Shown one piece after another: positions 55,025 through 63,422 of a stretch of 64,000 nt of DNA. The notes under the pieces were generated by a model, which was not told where the DNA came from, made no database searches, and saw only the letters and a list, made by a program, of their open reading frames with translations. The position numbers and the translations under genes are program-made. Source of the DNA: Sphingopyxis sp. H073 (GTDB lineage: Bacteria; Pseudomonadota; Alphaproteobacteria; Sphingomonadales; Sphingomonadaceae); the NCBI RefSeq assembly GCF_001468395.1, contig NZ_LNSG01000002.1:487641-551640 (forward strand). Reading direction: 5' to 3'. Position 1 is the first letter of the stretch. Each line of letters begins with the position of its first letter.

Positions 55025-56953
55025 TTAGTTTAATCCTATGAATATGGGCGGCTGCACATCTCCTGTTGATCCAAATTCAAGGTCATAAACGATGGACGCG
55101 ACTTCGCTGCTTTTGTTATATGTATTTATAGCTTTGACGGAGAACACATAGCGTCCGGGCTTAGCGTTATGCAGTTGGCATTGCGTCGAACCGCCCTCAT
55201 AAAGCTCAACCCATTGCCCCAATGGCGTATAGACTTCAGCGTAAAATCGGCTGAGCATGAGGGTTGGATTGGTGCTGTCTTTTTTCCAGCTAAATGTCAG
55301 ATTATGGATTGGTCCAAGCACGTCATCTGTCTCGAATTGATGGGAGACATTTAGATTGGTTGGAGCAGGCAAAAAGCCGGTGGTATTGTAATCTGTGAAC
55401 GGAACAGATGGGACAGGCACGTTGCCTTCGACCCATTCATGCTTGCCCTGAGCATATCGACGAGCGTTCACCTGATAGGTGCCGCTCCCTGCGTCAATGA
55501 TTTCCATGATGCGGAACCAGACAGGCTGAGTGCCATCGTGCCTGACGACGCCGAACGGCAAATATGGGACCATATCGGTGGTGCTGACCGTCACCACGTC
55601 TGTTTCTGTATCTTCTGACACGGTGGCGATCGGACGGATGACAAGCTGGTTGCCCACGACGCACCAAAGGTCATAAGCCTCATAGGCTTCCTGCAGGAAC
55701 GAATGGTCTAGGGTGACGGTGGTGCTGCCAACAGCCTTCAAGCGTCCAGCGGATATCCAAGACTCATCGCCCTTTGGCGGTGGCGCATAGATGATGCGTT
55801 CTAGGACGATTGGGTCAGAGGTTTTTCCTGTGAAGTTGAAATTAGTGACTGCTGGCGTCCAGCTTGCGTCAGTCTCGCGCTTAACGTCCAATCCGACCGA
55901 TATGTTGGTGCTGGATTGGTTGCCCTTTTTGCTTGTCTGGACGAGGCCATTGACTGCTAGTTTGATTAGCGCACGGTTGACCGATGCGTCTGTGACAGGA
56001 ATCTCAATCGCGTTCCCAAGACCCGCCTTGAGTTCTATGGTGGCATCGAAATTGTTTGCAACGAATGGAGTGATTAGAATTGGGGATTGGCCCTCTTCCC
56101 CTATGCGTTCTTCCCACTTGACCCCTTGGAATTGAATTTGGCCTGTGCCGTGGTCCCTCAACGGCAATTCGTTGATGTAGATATTCTTCTCTTTGTCATC
56201 ATCTGTGGCCCCAACAATGCCACCAATTGGGCCATCACCTAGCGCAACCAATGCGCTCAAAGTGGCATCGGTGAATATGGTGTTTTTGATTGTCTTGCCG
56301 CCGCCTTTTGCACCGCTTACGCGGTCATTTAGTAGGTTATATCCGTCAGAGTTTTCACCGAACCCATAGAGGCGACTTTGCTCCAATTTGTTGTTTATCC
56401 ATTCTTCCGACAGCACTGTCGTTGAACTGCCACCACCTGAGTTTGTGTGTGTCACCATTCCTTCGATTAAGTTGGACCCGCAAAGCACGTCCAAGCCAGC
56501 GATATAGTTTAGAGGTATGCCCTCCTTTTGTGTGACCAATCCACCTTGGTAGAGCTTGGATTTTCTATCATCCTGCGTTGTGACTGTTGGCGGGAAAAGG
56601 AGGCTCATAATCAAGCTGACGGCAATGCCAACAGCGGCGGAAATTAGAGCAGTCACAAGCATTGCGCCTGTGATGAAGTCACCGCCTGATACGACAGGGA
56701 CAAAATGGACGTTGCTGCCTTCTGGCAACTCCAATTTGACCAATTCGTCAGCGGTTAGGAAACGGCTCTTTTTGAGCGTTTTGCCAACACGGATTTGGAA
56801 TTTGTTGAAGCGGATATAATCGTTTAGAACGTCATATTGCTTTAGGTAGGAGAGGATTTCTCCTGTGGTGCGAGCATAGATTGTATGCGGACGCTTTTTG
56901 CCCTTGGGCAGTAAATCCTTAAATATCCCATAGAAATGGAGTTTGATGAACAT
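55025..56953 (-). CDS. Fused tail assembly protein I and J N-terminal domain, 642 aa
   Basis: Residues 1-125 look like lambda gpI: a ubiquitin-like domain (FIKLHFYGIFKDLLPKGKKRP, VHFVPVVSGG) and two hydrophobic helices (AMLVTALISAAVGIAVSLIMSLLF). Residues 135-640 are the hub part of protein J (KEGIPLNYIAGLDVLCGSNLIEG, KTIKNTIFTDATLSALVALGDGPIGGI, GWKWEERIG-type LRLG loop), ending in an Ig-like domain. In lambda these are separate genes, and J is one chain. GAGGCTCAC precedes the start, and AATAAATACGT covers the upstream gene's stop. Confidence 0.82.
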   Translation of the reverse strand: MFIKLHFYGIFKDLLPKGKKRPHTIYARTTGEILSYLKQYDVLNDYIRFNKFQIRVGKTLKKSRFLTADELVKLELPEGSNVHFVPVVSGGDFITGAMLVTALISAAVGIAVSLIMSLLFPPTVTTQDDRKSKLYQGGLVTQKEGIPLNYIAGLDVLCGSNLIEGMVTHTNSGGGSSTTVLSEEWINNKLEQSRLYGFGENSDGYNLLNDRVSGAKGGGKTIKNTIFTDATLSALVALGDGPIGGIVGATDDDKEKNIYINELPLRDHGTGQIQFQGVKWEERIGEEGQSPILITPFVANNFDATIELKAGLGNAIEIPVTDASVNRALIKLAVNGLVQTSKKGNQSSTNISVGLDVKRETDASWTPAVTNFNFTGKTSDPIVLERIIYAPPPKGDESWISAGRLKAVGSTTVTLDHSFLQEAYEAYDLWCVVGNQLVIRPIATVSEDTETDVVTVSTTDMVPYLPFGVVRHDGTQPVWFRIMEIIDAGSGTYQVNARRYAQGKHEWVEGNVPVPSVPFTDYNTTGFLPAPTNLNVSHQFETDDVLGPIHNLTFSWKKDSTNPTLMLSRFYAEVYTPLGQWVELYEGGSTQCQLHNAKPGRYVFSVKAINTYNKSSEVASIVYDLEFGSTGDVQPPIFIGLN

Positions 56954-56984
56954 CTGTGAGCCTCATATTTGTGCGCTCACGTAT

Positions 56985-57761
56985 TTATTTTGATGTTCGT
57001 TTTCGCTCGGGTAGTCGATAGAACTCGAAACTCCATTGCTCGATCAACGACTGCTCGTTTTTAACCTGCCATTCCTCAGAATATCTGTCGGTGAATTGCG
57101 TAAGGTATCGGCTCTCACCTAGATAGACAGCGCAATGGTTTGGTCGTGATGACCTCAGATTCATAACGACGAAATCACCTACCTTGCGCTCATGTGGCCT
57201 GACTGGCTTGAAGCCGACTTTAGGTGGCCAGTAGGTGAAAGGATCGCTCTGAGGATGACCCTGAGGATATTTGGCTGGATCGGCAGCGCGTGGCACGTTT
57301 TGAAGCTGGAACCCCTCTAGCCGGTAATAATCGCGGGCAAGGGTCCAACAGTCCCGTATGCCCCATTTGAAGGAGCGCCCGACGAGCGGGAGAATGTCTA
57401 GGCCATCACCCCAGCACTCAGGATAGGCTACGCTGTAAACGTCCCCTATGGCATTGCCCACGACAGCCACGATGCCCCAATTGATGCCTGTAGCTATCTG
57501 CTGGGCGCTATCCTCGTCAGACGCATCTGATTTGCCGTGTGGATGGGAATGGAGCAGCAAGTCGGGCTTGTCTGTCAGTATGCGGGCCTCATCCTCAGGG
57601 CGAAGCTGGAAATAGAACATCGGCTTTGGGGATATGTTCTCCAACTGGACGAAGGTGTCACCATAGACAGCGACAACAGCCTCGTTGGGATATGCCTTGT
57701 GGAAGATCGGCCTAATCTGTTCCCATAATGCCTTGGGCAATTGCCTGATATAATCGACCAT
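56985..57761 (-). CDS. Tail tip peptidase K: JAMM and NlpC/P60 domains, 258 aa
   Basis: The N-terminal Mov34/JAMM domain (1-120) has the metal motif HSHPHGKSDASDED, and the C-terminal NlpC/P60 domain has Cys in GIRDCWTLARDYYR and His in PNHCAVYLG. This two-domain layout is lambda gpK, which sits at the tail tip and probably cuts peptidoglycan or processes tail proteins during DNA entry. The catalytic residues of both domains appear intact. It overlaps no gene but lies four bases after the L-like gene. Confidence 0.9.
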   Translation of the reverse strand: MVDYIRQLPKALWEQIRPIFHKAYPNEAVVAVYGDTFVQLENISPKPMFYFQLRPEDEARILTDKPDLLLHSHPHGKSDASDEDSAQQIATGINWGIVAVVGNAIGDVYSVAYPECWGDGLDILPLVGRSFKWGIRDCWTLARDYYRLEGFQLQNVPRAADPAKYPQGHPQSDPFTYWPPKVGFKPVRPHERKVGDFVVMNLRSSRPNHCAVYLGESRYLTQFTDRYSEEWQVKNEQSLIEQWSFEFYRLPERKRTSK

Positions 57762-57764
57762 AGG

Positions 57765-58274
57765 TTAGCCTCTAAGGATGGCGCTACCTAAGCCGGGATA
57801 ATCCTCGCGCGTCATTATGAAGCCGGGGAATTTGCGTGTCGCGAAGTCCAAGTGGGTTGCTAGTTCTAGGTCGAGAGTTGCGCCTGTCTTAGATGGCTTC
57901 ACCAACACATAACGCTCTGGCATAAATGGGCCGTTGACCCCTGCAATCACGTCCTCTGCGAATGCGCGGAATAAGGTGATAGGAGCGCCAGCACCAAAGC
58001 GGGCAGTCCGCAATGTGGCGTATAGCTCGCCCGTATAATCGAAAAGCTGGATTGATGGGCGCACTAGGTTTTCGCCGCCTCGTTGGAAGCCGCCAACTTG
58101 GAAGGGGTAGCATGTCCAGCTAAACCCTTGGTGGGTTATCGTTGATGTTTCTGGCAATGAGCCTGAGAAATTCGTAGTATCAACGAAGCGATAAACTGGC
58201 AGGGAAAACGCGGTCAAATCGACTTGGAGAAACTGGATATATCTTTCATAGGTAAGCGTATTCAATTCTGTCAT
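57765..58274 (-). CDS. Minor tail protein L-like, 169 aa
   Basis: The chain has the lambda gpL pattern of a beta-rich plug protein (YERYIQFLQVDLTAFSLPVYRFVDTTNF, QRGGENLVRPSIQLFDYTGELYATL, TRKFPGFIMTREDYPGLG). The C-terminal Cys-rich domain that holds an iron-sulfur cluster in lambda L is absent: only one Cys remains, near residue 55, and the protein is about 60 residues shorter. Position between K-like and M-like genes supports the name. Its start overlaps the M-like stop. Confidence 0.78.
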   Translation of the reverse strand: MTELNTLTYERYIQFLQVDLTAFSLPVYRFVDTTNFSGSLPETSTITHQGFSWTCYPFQVGGFQRGGENLVRPSIQLFDYTGELYATLRTARFGAGAPITLFRAFAEDVIAGVNGPFMPERYVLVKPSKTGATLDLELATHLDFATRKFPGFIMTREDYPGLGSAILRG

Positions 58275-58615
58275 TAAATTCGTTTCACTCCTGCTGTCAC
58301 CGTTGCCTTCTGTGTCCCTCTAACCTCGTTGTATGAGTATTCGCCCGTCAGCCTGATCTTGATCGCGCCACGGAACAGACAGGTATAATCATAAACCCCG
58401 TTGAAATTGGTTGCCTGAAATGTCTCAATCAAAGCCAATGCGTCGGCCTTTGGGAGCGTCCATCGCAGGGTTGCGGTTTCAGAATATGGACGCCAGCCTA
58501 TGGTGACTGAAAGGTCATATCCAGCCGCAGACATATTCGATTTTTGCGTGGTGCCTTGCCAGTCGATCGGCACCGACATTTTGCTCTGTTGTGGTAATGC
58601 TGTCATCCGCGCCAC
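58274..58615 (-). CDS. Minor tail protein M-like, 113 aa
   Basis: This is a small beta-sandwich tail tip protein with SVTIGWRPYSETATLRWTLPKADALALIETFQA and a C-terminal AGVKRI, the pattern of lambda gpM (PF05939). It joins the tape measure complex to L and K. Its start overlaps the end of the tape measure gene and its stop overlaps the L-like start, so the three are translationally coupled. Confidence 0.8.
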   Translation of the reverse strand: MARMTALPQQSKMSVPIDWQGTTQKSNMSAAGYDLSVTIGWRPYSETATLRWTLPKADALALIETFQATNFNGVYDYTCLFRGAIKIRLTGEYSYNEVRGTQKATVTAGVKRI

Positions 58616-61080
58616 CCCCTCTGATTTGCTTGTGATCTAATTTGGGCATTTTGCTGCGCTTGGCTCATTTTAATCTGCGCCAATGTCTGAGCATTGACGG
58701 CTGCATCGCCAGATAATTGTATGTGGTAAACTGGCGCTAAGGTCACGCCACCACCGCCACCCATAAGCCTTGATGTTTTGCGGTTTGTAAGCACTTGCCC
58801 CGCACGGCCTGGCACCATCAATTCTGGTCCACGTTCACCAACGATATATGGCTTGTTTGCGCTGACGCTTCCGCCATTTGCCCTAAAGCCAATTGCGCTT
58901 GTGATGGCAGTTTTTAGGAGGCCACCTATACCACCACCACCGCCGAGTTTTTCCCCTAGCAATGCTGCTCGTAGGATTGCTTCAAGGAGTTTCTTCATCA
59001 AATCGGCAAAAAATCTCTTCATTGTGGCCATTGGATCGTCCCACAAATCAGAGAGGAATCCAGCCATCGTATCGACCGCATCATTCTGCTGTTGTTGGAG
59101 AGCAATTTGCTCCTCTAAATTCGCCTTGCGCTGCTCGTCAGATACGAGGATTGCCTTCTGGCCCTCGTCCAGTTTCTCATCGGCATTTATTTCAGCTATC
59201 TTGAGCGCCAGACGTTCTTGCTGGACCTGTTTGCGTAGCTGCTCAGCCAACGTAGCATTGCCGCGCAACTCGGCTAATTTGGCTTCCTGCTCAAGCTCGC
59301 CTAACTCGTTGTTGGCATGTTCTGTGGCGACTTGCTTCTTGGTCTGCTCAGCCTGTTCAACAGCCTTCTTGGCAGCAATCAGACGGTAATATGCCAATGC
59401 GGCAGCATCGACGGCTTTGGTCTGCTCATTCTGAACATCGAGGTTGGTATCAAGGCCAGCCTTGCGACGGCCCTCCACCATAGCAAGCTGTGTCTCGCTG
59501 TATGAAGCCTCGCGTGTCTTGGTGGCATAGTCATCGAGGGCATCATTGTATTTCTTCTGCGCTGCCTCAGCTTCACGAGCTGCCTTCTCAGCATCTTTGT
59601 CGGCTTGGCTTTTCTCCTTGCCCTTACCAGCGCCGCCCTTCTTGCCACCACCGCCCTTGGCACCACGGCCAGATGGTGCTTGTGAACCGGGATCGGCGCC
59701 ATCGCGATCACCGCCAAAGACATTGCTGCCAATGCCCATAACGCGGTCGTAGCCCTCTTTGTATGCTAACGCCCCTTCTGCACCCGCATCGCGGTATGCC
59801 ATCTTATTCACGCCTAGAACGCTGCCTAAGAAGGAATCAGCTACATAGTTGTTCATCGCCGCAACGGCGTTGTGGACATAGGCTGACAGTCGCTTGAACA
59901 CGCTCATCACCGTGCCGACCATTGCGGCGGCGGCGCGCTGCATTCCGCTCATCACGCTGCCAAAGGTGCTGCCTGTGCTGCTCGCCTGACGAGCTACCCA
60001 TTGGATAATCTGACCTAGAGGGGTGAAATTGGCTATTACGTCATAGACGATTTCGATGATGGTTCCGAAAATGTCCCAGAGCGTTCTAAACACCACGACG
60101 ATAACGTCTATGGCTACACCTAGAGCGTCGAATGCGGCTGCTAGATATGGGATTGCTGCATTGGCCATATCTGACAGCAATTCAGCTACAGGGGCGAATG
60201 CGTCGATGATGCCAGCTTGCGCGACGTTGCCGATCATTTCCATTGATGAGGTCAAGCCCGCGGCTGACTGGATAGATTCGTCTGAGGCAGTTGCGTAGTC
60301 ACGTATAGCCTGTCTGCTGGCTTCATATTCGGCGGTCGACATTTTCAACAATCCGGCGAGTTCTTTTGACCCCTTACCGAATATGTCTTGTGCCAATGCG
60401 GCGCGCTCTGTGTCAGAGGCAACGCCAGCTAATGCAGTCCGTGTTTCTTCAAATATCTGTTGGCCTGATTTGACCGAGCCATCGGCATTTTTGACGCTGA
60501 CACCTAGGGCAGCGAATGACGCATTTGCCTTCTCATTTCCTAGGACTGCATCACCGACAGTCTGGTTCATTTTGGCAAATGAGTTCTGGAACGCCTGAGC
60601 AGAACCACCGGCAGCTAATGCCGTGCCATTCATCTGTTGGAGGAAGCCGGTTGTGACGCCTAGATTGTTAGCTGTATCTGATAGCTCGTCTGCCATCTGA
60701 GTAGCGGCCATTGCGCCACCGATTAGGGCTGTCCCAATAGCAGTGACGCCAATGGCAACTGGATTGAGCATTGGTGTGAGCGTTGACAGGATATTGCCGA
60801 ACCCGCCTATAGATGGAGCCATGCTGGCAAACGCACCTTGAAGGTCAGCCGCACCACCTTTGGCCAACAGTCCCATTTCTGAGAATTGGCTTTTGAAACC
60901 CGACATGAAATCGGCTTTGAATTTGTGGGCATCGACCTTATCGAACGCATCGACGATCTTCTTCGCCTCTTGCTGCGCGTTCGTTGCTGTGTCGTCTAAT
61001 TTGCTATCAAATCTGGTTAGATCGCGGAGAGCATCTTGGACGTCTGATAATACCTTATATTCTAATACTTCTTGTGCCAA
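58603..61080 (-). CDS. Tail tape measure protein, 825 aa
   Basis: An N-terminal coiled coil precedes the phage-tail-tape-measure core (about 130-300, TGFLQQMNGTALAAGGSAQAFQNSFAKMNQTVGDA). Membrane-like hydrophobic stretches lie at about 285-370. A long Lys/Ala/Glu coiled coil (about 470-680) contains a Gly/Lys-rich hinge, and the C-terminal tail has the conserved ANGGSVSANKPYIVGERGPELMVPG. It sets tail length, here at the short end for a siphovirus (a tail of very roughly 110-130 nm by the usual ratio). AATAAATACA lies 29 bases upstream. Confidence 0.92.
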   Translation of the reverse strand: MAQEVLEYKVLSDVQDALRDLTRFDSKLDDTATNAQQEAKKIVDAFDKVDAHKFKADFMSGFKSQFSEMGLLAKGGAADLQGAFASMAPSIGGFGNILSTLTPMLNPVAIGVTAIGTALIGGAMAATQMADELSDTANNLGVTTGFLQQMNGTALAAGGSAQAFQNSFAKMNQTVGDAVLGNEKANASFAALGVSVKNADGSVKSGQQIFEETRTALAGVASDTERAALAQDIFGKGSKELAGLLKMSTAEYEASRQAIRDYATASDESIQSAAGLTSSMEMIGNVAQAGIIDAFAPVAELLSDMANAAIPYLAAAFDALGVAIDVIVVVFRTLWDIFGTIIEIVYDVIANFTPLGQIIQWVARQASSTGSTFGSVMSGMQRAAAAMVGTVMSVFKRLSAYVHNAVAAMNNYVADSFLGSVLGVNKMAYRDAGAEGALAYKEGYDRVMGIGSNVFGGDRDGADPGSQAPSGRGAKGGGGKKGGAGKGKEKSQADKDAEKAAREAEAAQKKYNDALDDYATKTREASYSETQLAMVEGRRKAGLDTNLDVQNEQTKAVDAAALAYYRLIAAKKAVEQAEQTKKQVATEHANNELGELEQEAKLAELRGNATLAEQLRKQVQQERLALKIAEINADEKLDEGQKAILVSDEQRKANLEEQIALQQQQNDAVDTMAGFLSDLWDDPMATMKRFFADLMKKLLEAILRAALLGEKLGGGGGIGGLLKTAITSAIGFRANGGSVSANKPYIVGERGPELMVPGRAGQVLTNRKTSRLMGGGGGVTLAPVYHIQLSGDAAVNAQTLAQIKMSQAQQNAQIRSQANQRGWRG

Positions 61081-61116
61081 ACAGGGCGTCCTCCAGCGGT
61101 GTTTTTTGTATTTATT

Positions 61117-61350
61117 TTATCTGCTGGAAGGCCGCTTAGGTGCTATGGGTTTGTCACTCAGGAAGGCTGTTGCCTCGTTGAGTGATTCAATCACTGGTTC
61201 GTCATCCTCGCTTTCAATTTCCTGTTGTCCGATGACGATTAAAAGCCATTCAGACCATGACACAGAACCTGCTTGTTCAGGTGTATAATGGAAGCGGTGT
61301 ATCAGCGAGATTATCGCCGCCTCATGCTCCTTTAGACTTGAGGTTCCGGC
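61117..61350 (-). CDS. Frameshift extension (T part) of tail chaperone GT
   Basis: After a -1 slip on the A8 run at 61,351-61,358 translation continues for 77 codons: AGTSSLKEHEAAIISLIHRF, then HYTPEQAGSVSWSEWLLIVIG and a Glu-rich tail ending PKRPSSR, to a TAA at 61,117-61,119. It has no start codon of its own. The EAAIISLIHRFHYTPEQ pattern is like the T region of lambda-type chaperones, which recruits tape measure protein. The full fusion would span 61,117-61,700. Confidence 0.75.
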   Translation of the reverse strand, partial: AGTSSLKEHEAAIISLIHRFHYTPEQAGSVSWSEWLLIVIGQQEIESEDDEPVIESLNEATAFLSDKPIAPKRPSSR

Positions 61351-61700
61351 TTTTTTTTAGTGTTGCCCTTCACGTCCTTAATGCGCTTTTGATAATCAAC
61401 GCCCATCAATATAGCCCCGACCTTTGCGAGCTTTTCGGTAGTTTGGCTGTCTTGCCATACCTCTATGTCTGAGAAGAATGCAGCGTATATCTCATTTTCG
61501 CTATAATCTGATCCTGACTGGAAATAGTAGAATATCTTTGCCATAGATTGCGGGTCGGTAATGTGGTTGGTCATATATTCGTAGAACGGTATGCCTGTGT
61601 TTTCGACCAATGCGTTGATAGCGTCTAGCTCTGCCCTAAGGGTGATAACGTCGCCATCATATTCATAGACGGCTGTTCCGATTCTGTTTTTTAATGCCAT
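61332..61700 (-). CDS. Tail assembly chaperone G
   Basis: This is a 122-residue acidic helical protein located between the major tail protein and the tape measure, the standard place of tail chaperones. The start at 61,700 (MALKNRIGTAVYEYDGD) follows AAAAGGAAG; longer frames start inside a hairpin. Near its end the mRNA reads ACT AAA AAA AAG, containing the dnaX-type slippery heptamer A AAA AAG, six codons before the stop. A minor product fused to the downstream frame (GT) is expected. Confidence 0.85.
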   Translation of the reverse strand: MALKNRIGTAVYEYDGDVITLRAELDAINALVENTGIPFYEYMTNHITDPQSMAKIFYYFQSGSDYSENEIYAAFFSDIEVWQDSQTTEKLAKVGAILMGVDYQKRIKDVKGNTKKKPEPQV

Positions 61701-61780
61701 TTGAATTCTTCCTTTTGTAAATGCGATATGTCGGTGAGTGGGCCACCTCCCTGAACCCACTCATCCGGTTTTATGTGTGC

Positions 61781-62227
61781 TTATGCACCGCCACCTGTGA
61801 CCAATGCTCGTGGTGGATTTGACATGGTGACTGCGCCAGCTTTGACCAATGTGCCTGAGCCAGAAATGGTGTTCTTTGACTCTGCGTTATATTCGAGTTC
61901 GCTGAGGATGAAGTCACCTTCAAGCCATACTTCGCCAAGGTATCTGATTTGATATGCCCAAGGTGTGTTGAACGCATCGTCGAAGATGGCCATGCCTGTG
62001 TCCTCGAAGTTCTGATTGAAATCGAAAGTGATTTCGTATGTTTCATCCCCGGGATTATTTTGGACACCAATCTCCTTGGTGCTGTCCTCTTGAACGTCGG
62101 CTGATTTTTTGATTGATAGGTTGTTTTCGTTGACTACTTTAAGGAAGCTGGTGTCATTCGCAGGTGCCGCAGTAGCACCGATATATAATCTGAAATCCTT
62201 TCCTAATTCGCGCTTTGATACGGCCAT
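61781..62227 (-). CDS. Major tail tube protein, 148 aa
   Basis: The product begins MAVSKRELGKDFRLYIGATAA and is a beta-rich tube protein with ETYEITFDFNQNFEDTGMAIFDDAF and WLEGDFILSELEYNAESKNTISGSGTL, the usual layout of siphovirus tube proteins. The start at 62,227 is set by AGAGGAAA. Its position before the chaperone pair supports the call. A 7-bp hairpin GAGTGGG/CCCACTC at 61,736-61,762 follows the gene, possibly to hold its mRNA level above that of the chaperones. Confidence 0.85.
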   Translation of the reverse strand: MAVSKRELGKDFRLYIGATAAPANDTSFLKVVNENNLSIKKSADVQEDSTKEIGVQNNPGDETYEITFDFNQNFEDTGMAIFDDAFNTPWAYQIRYLGEVWLEGDFILSELEYNAESKNTISGSGTLVKAGAVTMSNPPRALVTGGGA

Positions 62228-62305
62228 GTTTATATTTCCTCTTATTATTATTGGTGGCCTTCCAGCGACCACATCGGCTATCTGTGATTATTTATCCTTT
62301 CGACC

Positions 62306-62653
62306 CTACCTGTTGGCATCTCTGAGCTTCTGACGCATACGAGCAGACAGCTTTGGGCGGGTGCGCTCAAAGGCTCTTTGTAGGAATGGATTTGCTTCTA
62401 TTTTTGCGGTGCCATCGTGGACATACGAGGCATAAGGAGCAGACGCATAAACGCGGATTTGATTCTGGTTTACCGCGCCGTCGATGCTCTCTTGTAGATC
62501 GCCTGTTTCACCGACAGGACATTCAGCTTTGGCTACGGGTTTGAAATCCTGCTCAACCCATTCGCTGCCCGCATCCTCGAATAGATCATTTTCTATTGCG
62601 CGCTTTACGCTGCCGATTCTGCGTTTAAGTCCGTTGATGCCTTTCAGTGCCAC
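62306..62653 (-). CDS. HK97 gp10-like tail completion protein, 115 aa
   Basis: An N-terminal helix (GLKRRIGSVKRAIENDLFEDAG) is followed by CPVGETGDLQESI and VYASAPYASYVHDGTAKIEANPFLQRAFERTR, the classic HK97-gp10 motif order. It completes the tail end that meets the head. GATAAATAATC lies in the gap between this gene and the tube gene. Confidence 0.88.
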   Translation of the reverse strand: MALKGINGLKRRIGSVKRAIENDLFEDAGSEWVEQDFKPVAKAECPVGETGDLQESIDGAVNQNQIRVYASAPYASYVHDGTAKIEANPFLQRAFERTRPKLSARMRQKLRDANR

Positions 62654-62659
62654 TTGCCA

Positions 62660-63070
62660 TCAAACCTCCATCAAACGGAAAGACATGATGATACGGCCTA
62701 GGCCAGTTTCTAGGTCGGTTCTAACGTCGCGACCTTGGCCCTCAATTCTAATGCCTTCTGGTGTAATTTGTTCGTGCAGAAACTGCATCATATTGGCTGA
62801 TATGGCCTTGGCCTCATCAAGCTCATCTTTGCTGTTGGCTGGCTTCTCAAACCACAAGGACACCTTGACGAATGTGTTTTCCACATACTCGCCTTTTATG
62901 TCCTCAACTGTGGTGAACTCGCCGCCATCTATGGTGAGTTGTGGGCCTGATTGATCTAGGTCAGGAAGGCCGCTTCTGATCCAATTGTTTGCAGCAAAGT
63001 AGCTGTCCCAAGCGGGAATGTCGTGTCGGCTGTCAGCGATAAAGTATGCTAATGATTCTGTCGGTTCCAC
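62660..63070 (-). CDS. Tail terminator-like protein, 136 aa
   Basis: Size and place between the connector genes and the gp10-like gene match lambda gpU-type tail terminators. It contains FVKVSLWFEKPANSKDELDEAKAISANMMQFLHEQI and ends GLGRIIMSFRLMEV, a helix-strand pattern of that fold. The name is from context and fold pattern rather than strong motifs. Confidence 0.6.
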   Translation of the reverse strand: MEPTESLAYFIADSRHDIPAWDSYFAANNWIRSGLPDLDQSGPQLTIDGGEFTTVEDIKGEYVENTFVKVSLWFEKPANSKDELDEAKAISANMMQFLHEQITPEGIRIEGQGRDVRTDLETGLGRIIMSFRLMEV

Positions 63071-63088
63071 GCGATAAACGTCCCCTTA

Positions 63089-63421
63089 TTATGATATTTC
63101 CAATTCGTAATATAAGGGCTGGCCAACGCCTCCCTCTATGATGCTTTTGACGGTCCATTTATTCCCGTTGGCTGTGACGGTATCGCCTAGCTTTGGAACA
63201 AAGCCGTCTGGCAGCGGGATTGTCACCGTGCTGACCTTGATCCAGTAGCCATCGCGCAAGACGCTCTTTTGCCAGTTGAACACGCCCATGCCTGTCCAGC
63301 TTGCTGGCGCGGCTGGATTGCGGTCATACCCACTGACGACGCGGCTGATTGTGACCTCTGTGTCACCTAGGCCGTTAATGAGGCTACTAGCTAAGCCTGC
63401 AAAGCTACTCCAATCTGCCAT
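63089..63421 (-). CDS. Head-tail joining (stopper-like) protein, 110 aa
   Basis: A short helix (FAGLASSLINGLG) is followed by a small beta-barrel (VPKLGDTVTANGNKWTVKSIIEGGVGQPLYYELEIS). This fits small head-closure proteins that follow the DnaT-like connector gene. Evidence is positional and by shape. It starts one base after the previous gene's stop. Confidence 0.55.
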   Translation of the reverse strand: MADWSSFAGLASSLINGLGDTEVTISRVVSGYDRNPAAPASWTGMGVFNWQKSVLRDGYWIKVSTVTIPLPDGFVPKLGDTVTANGNKWTVKSIIEGGVGQPLYYELEIS

Positions 63422-63422
63422 A

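Noticed and set aside
55110..55130. A further TATAAATACA motif
   Set aside because: It lies inside the I-J fusion coding sequence (codons for KAINTYNK) and not at a gene start, so it is probably chance.
61736..61762. GAGTGGG/CCCACTC hairpin as a full terminator
   Set aside because: No T-run follows, and the downstream chaperone and tape measure genes need read-through; at most it attenuates or stabilises the message.
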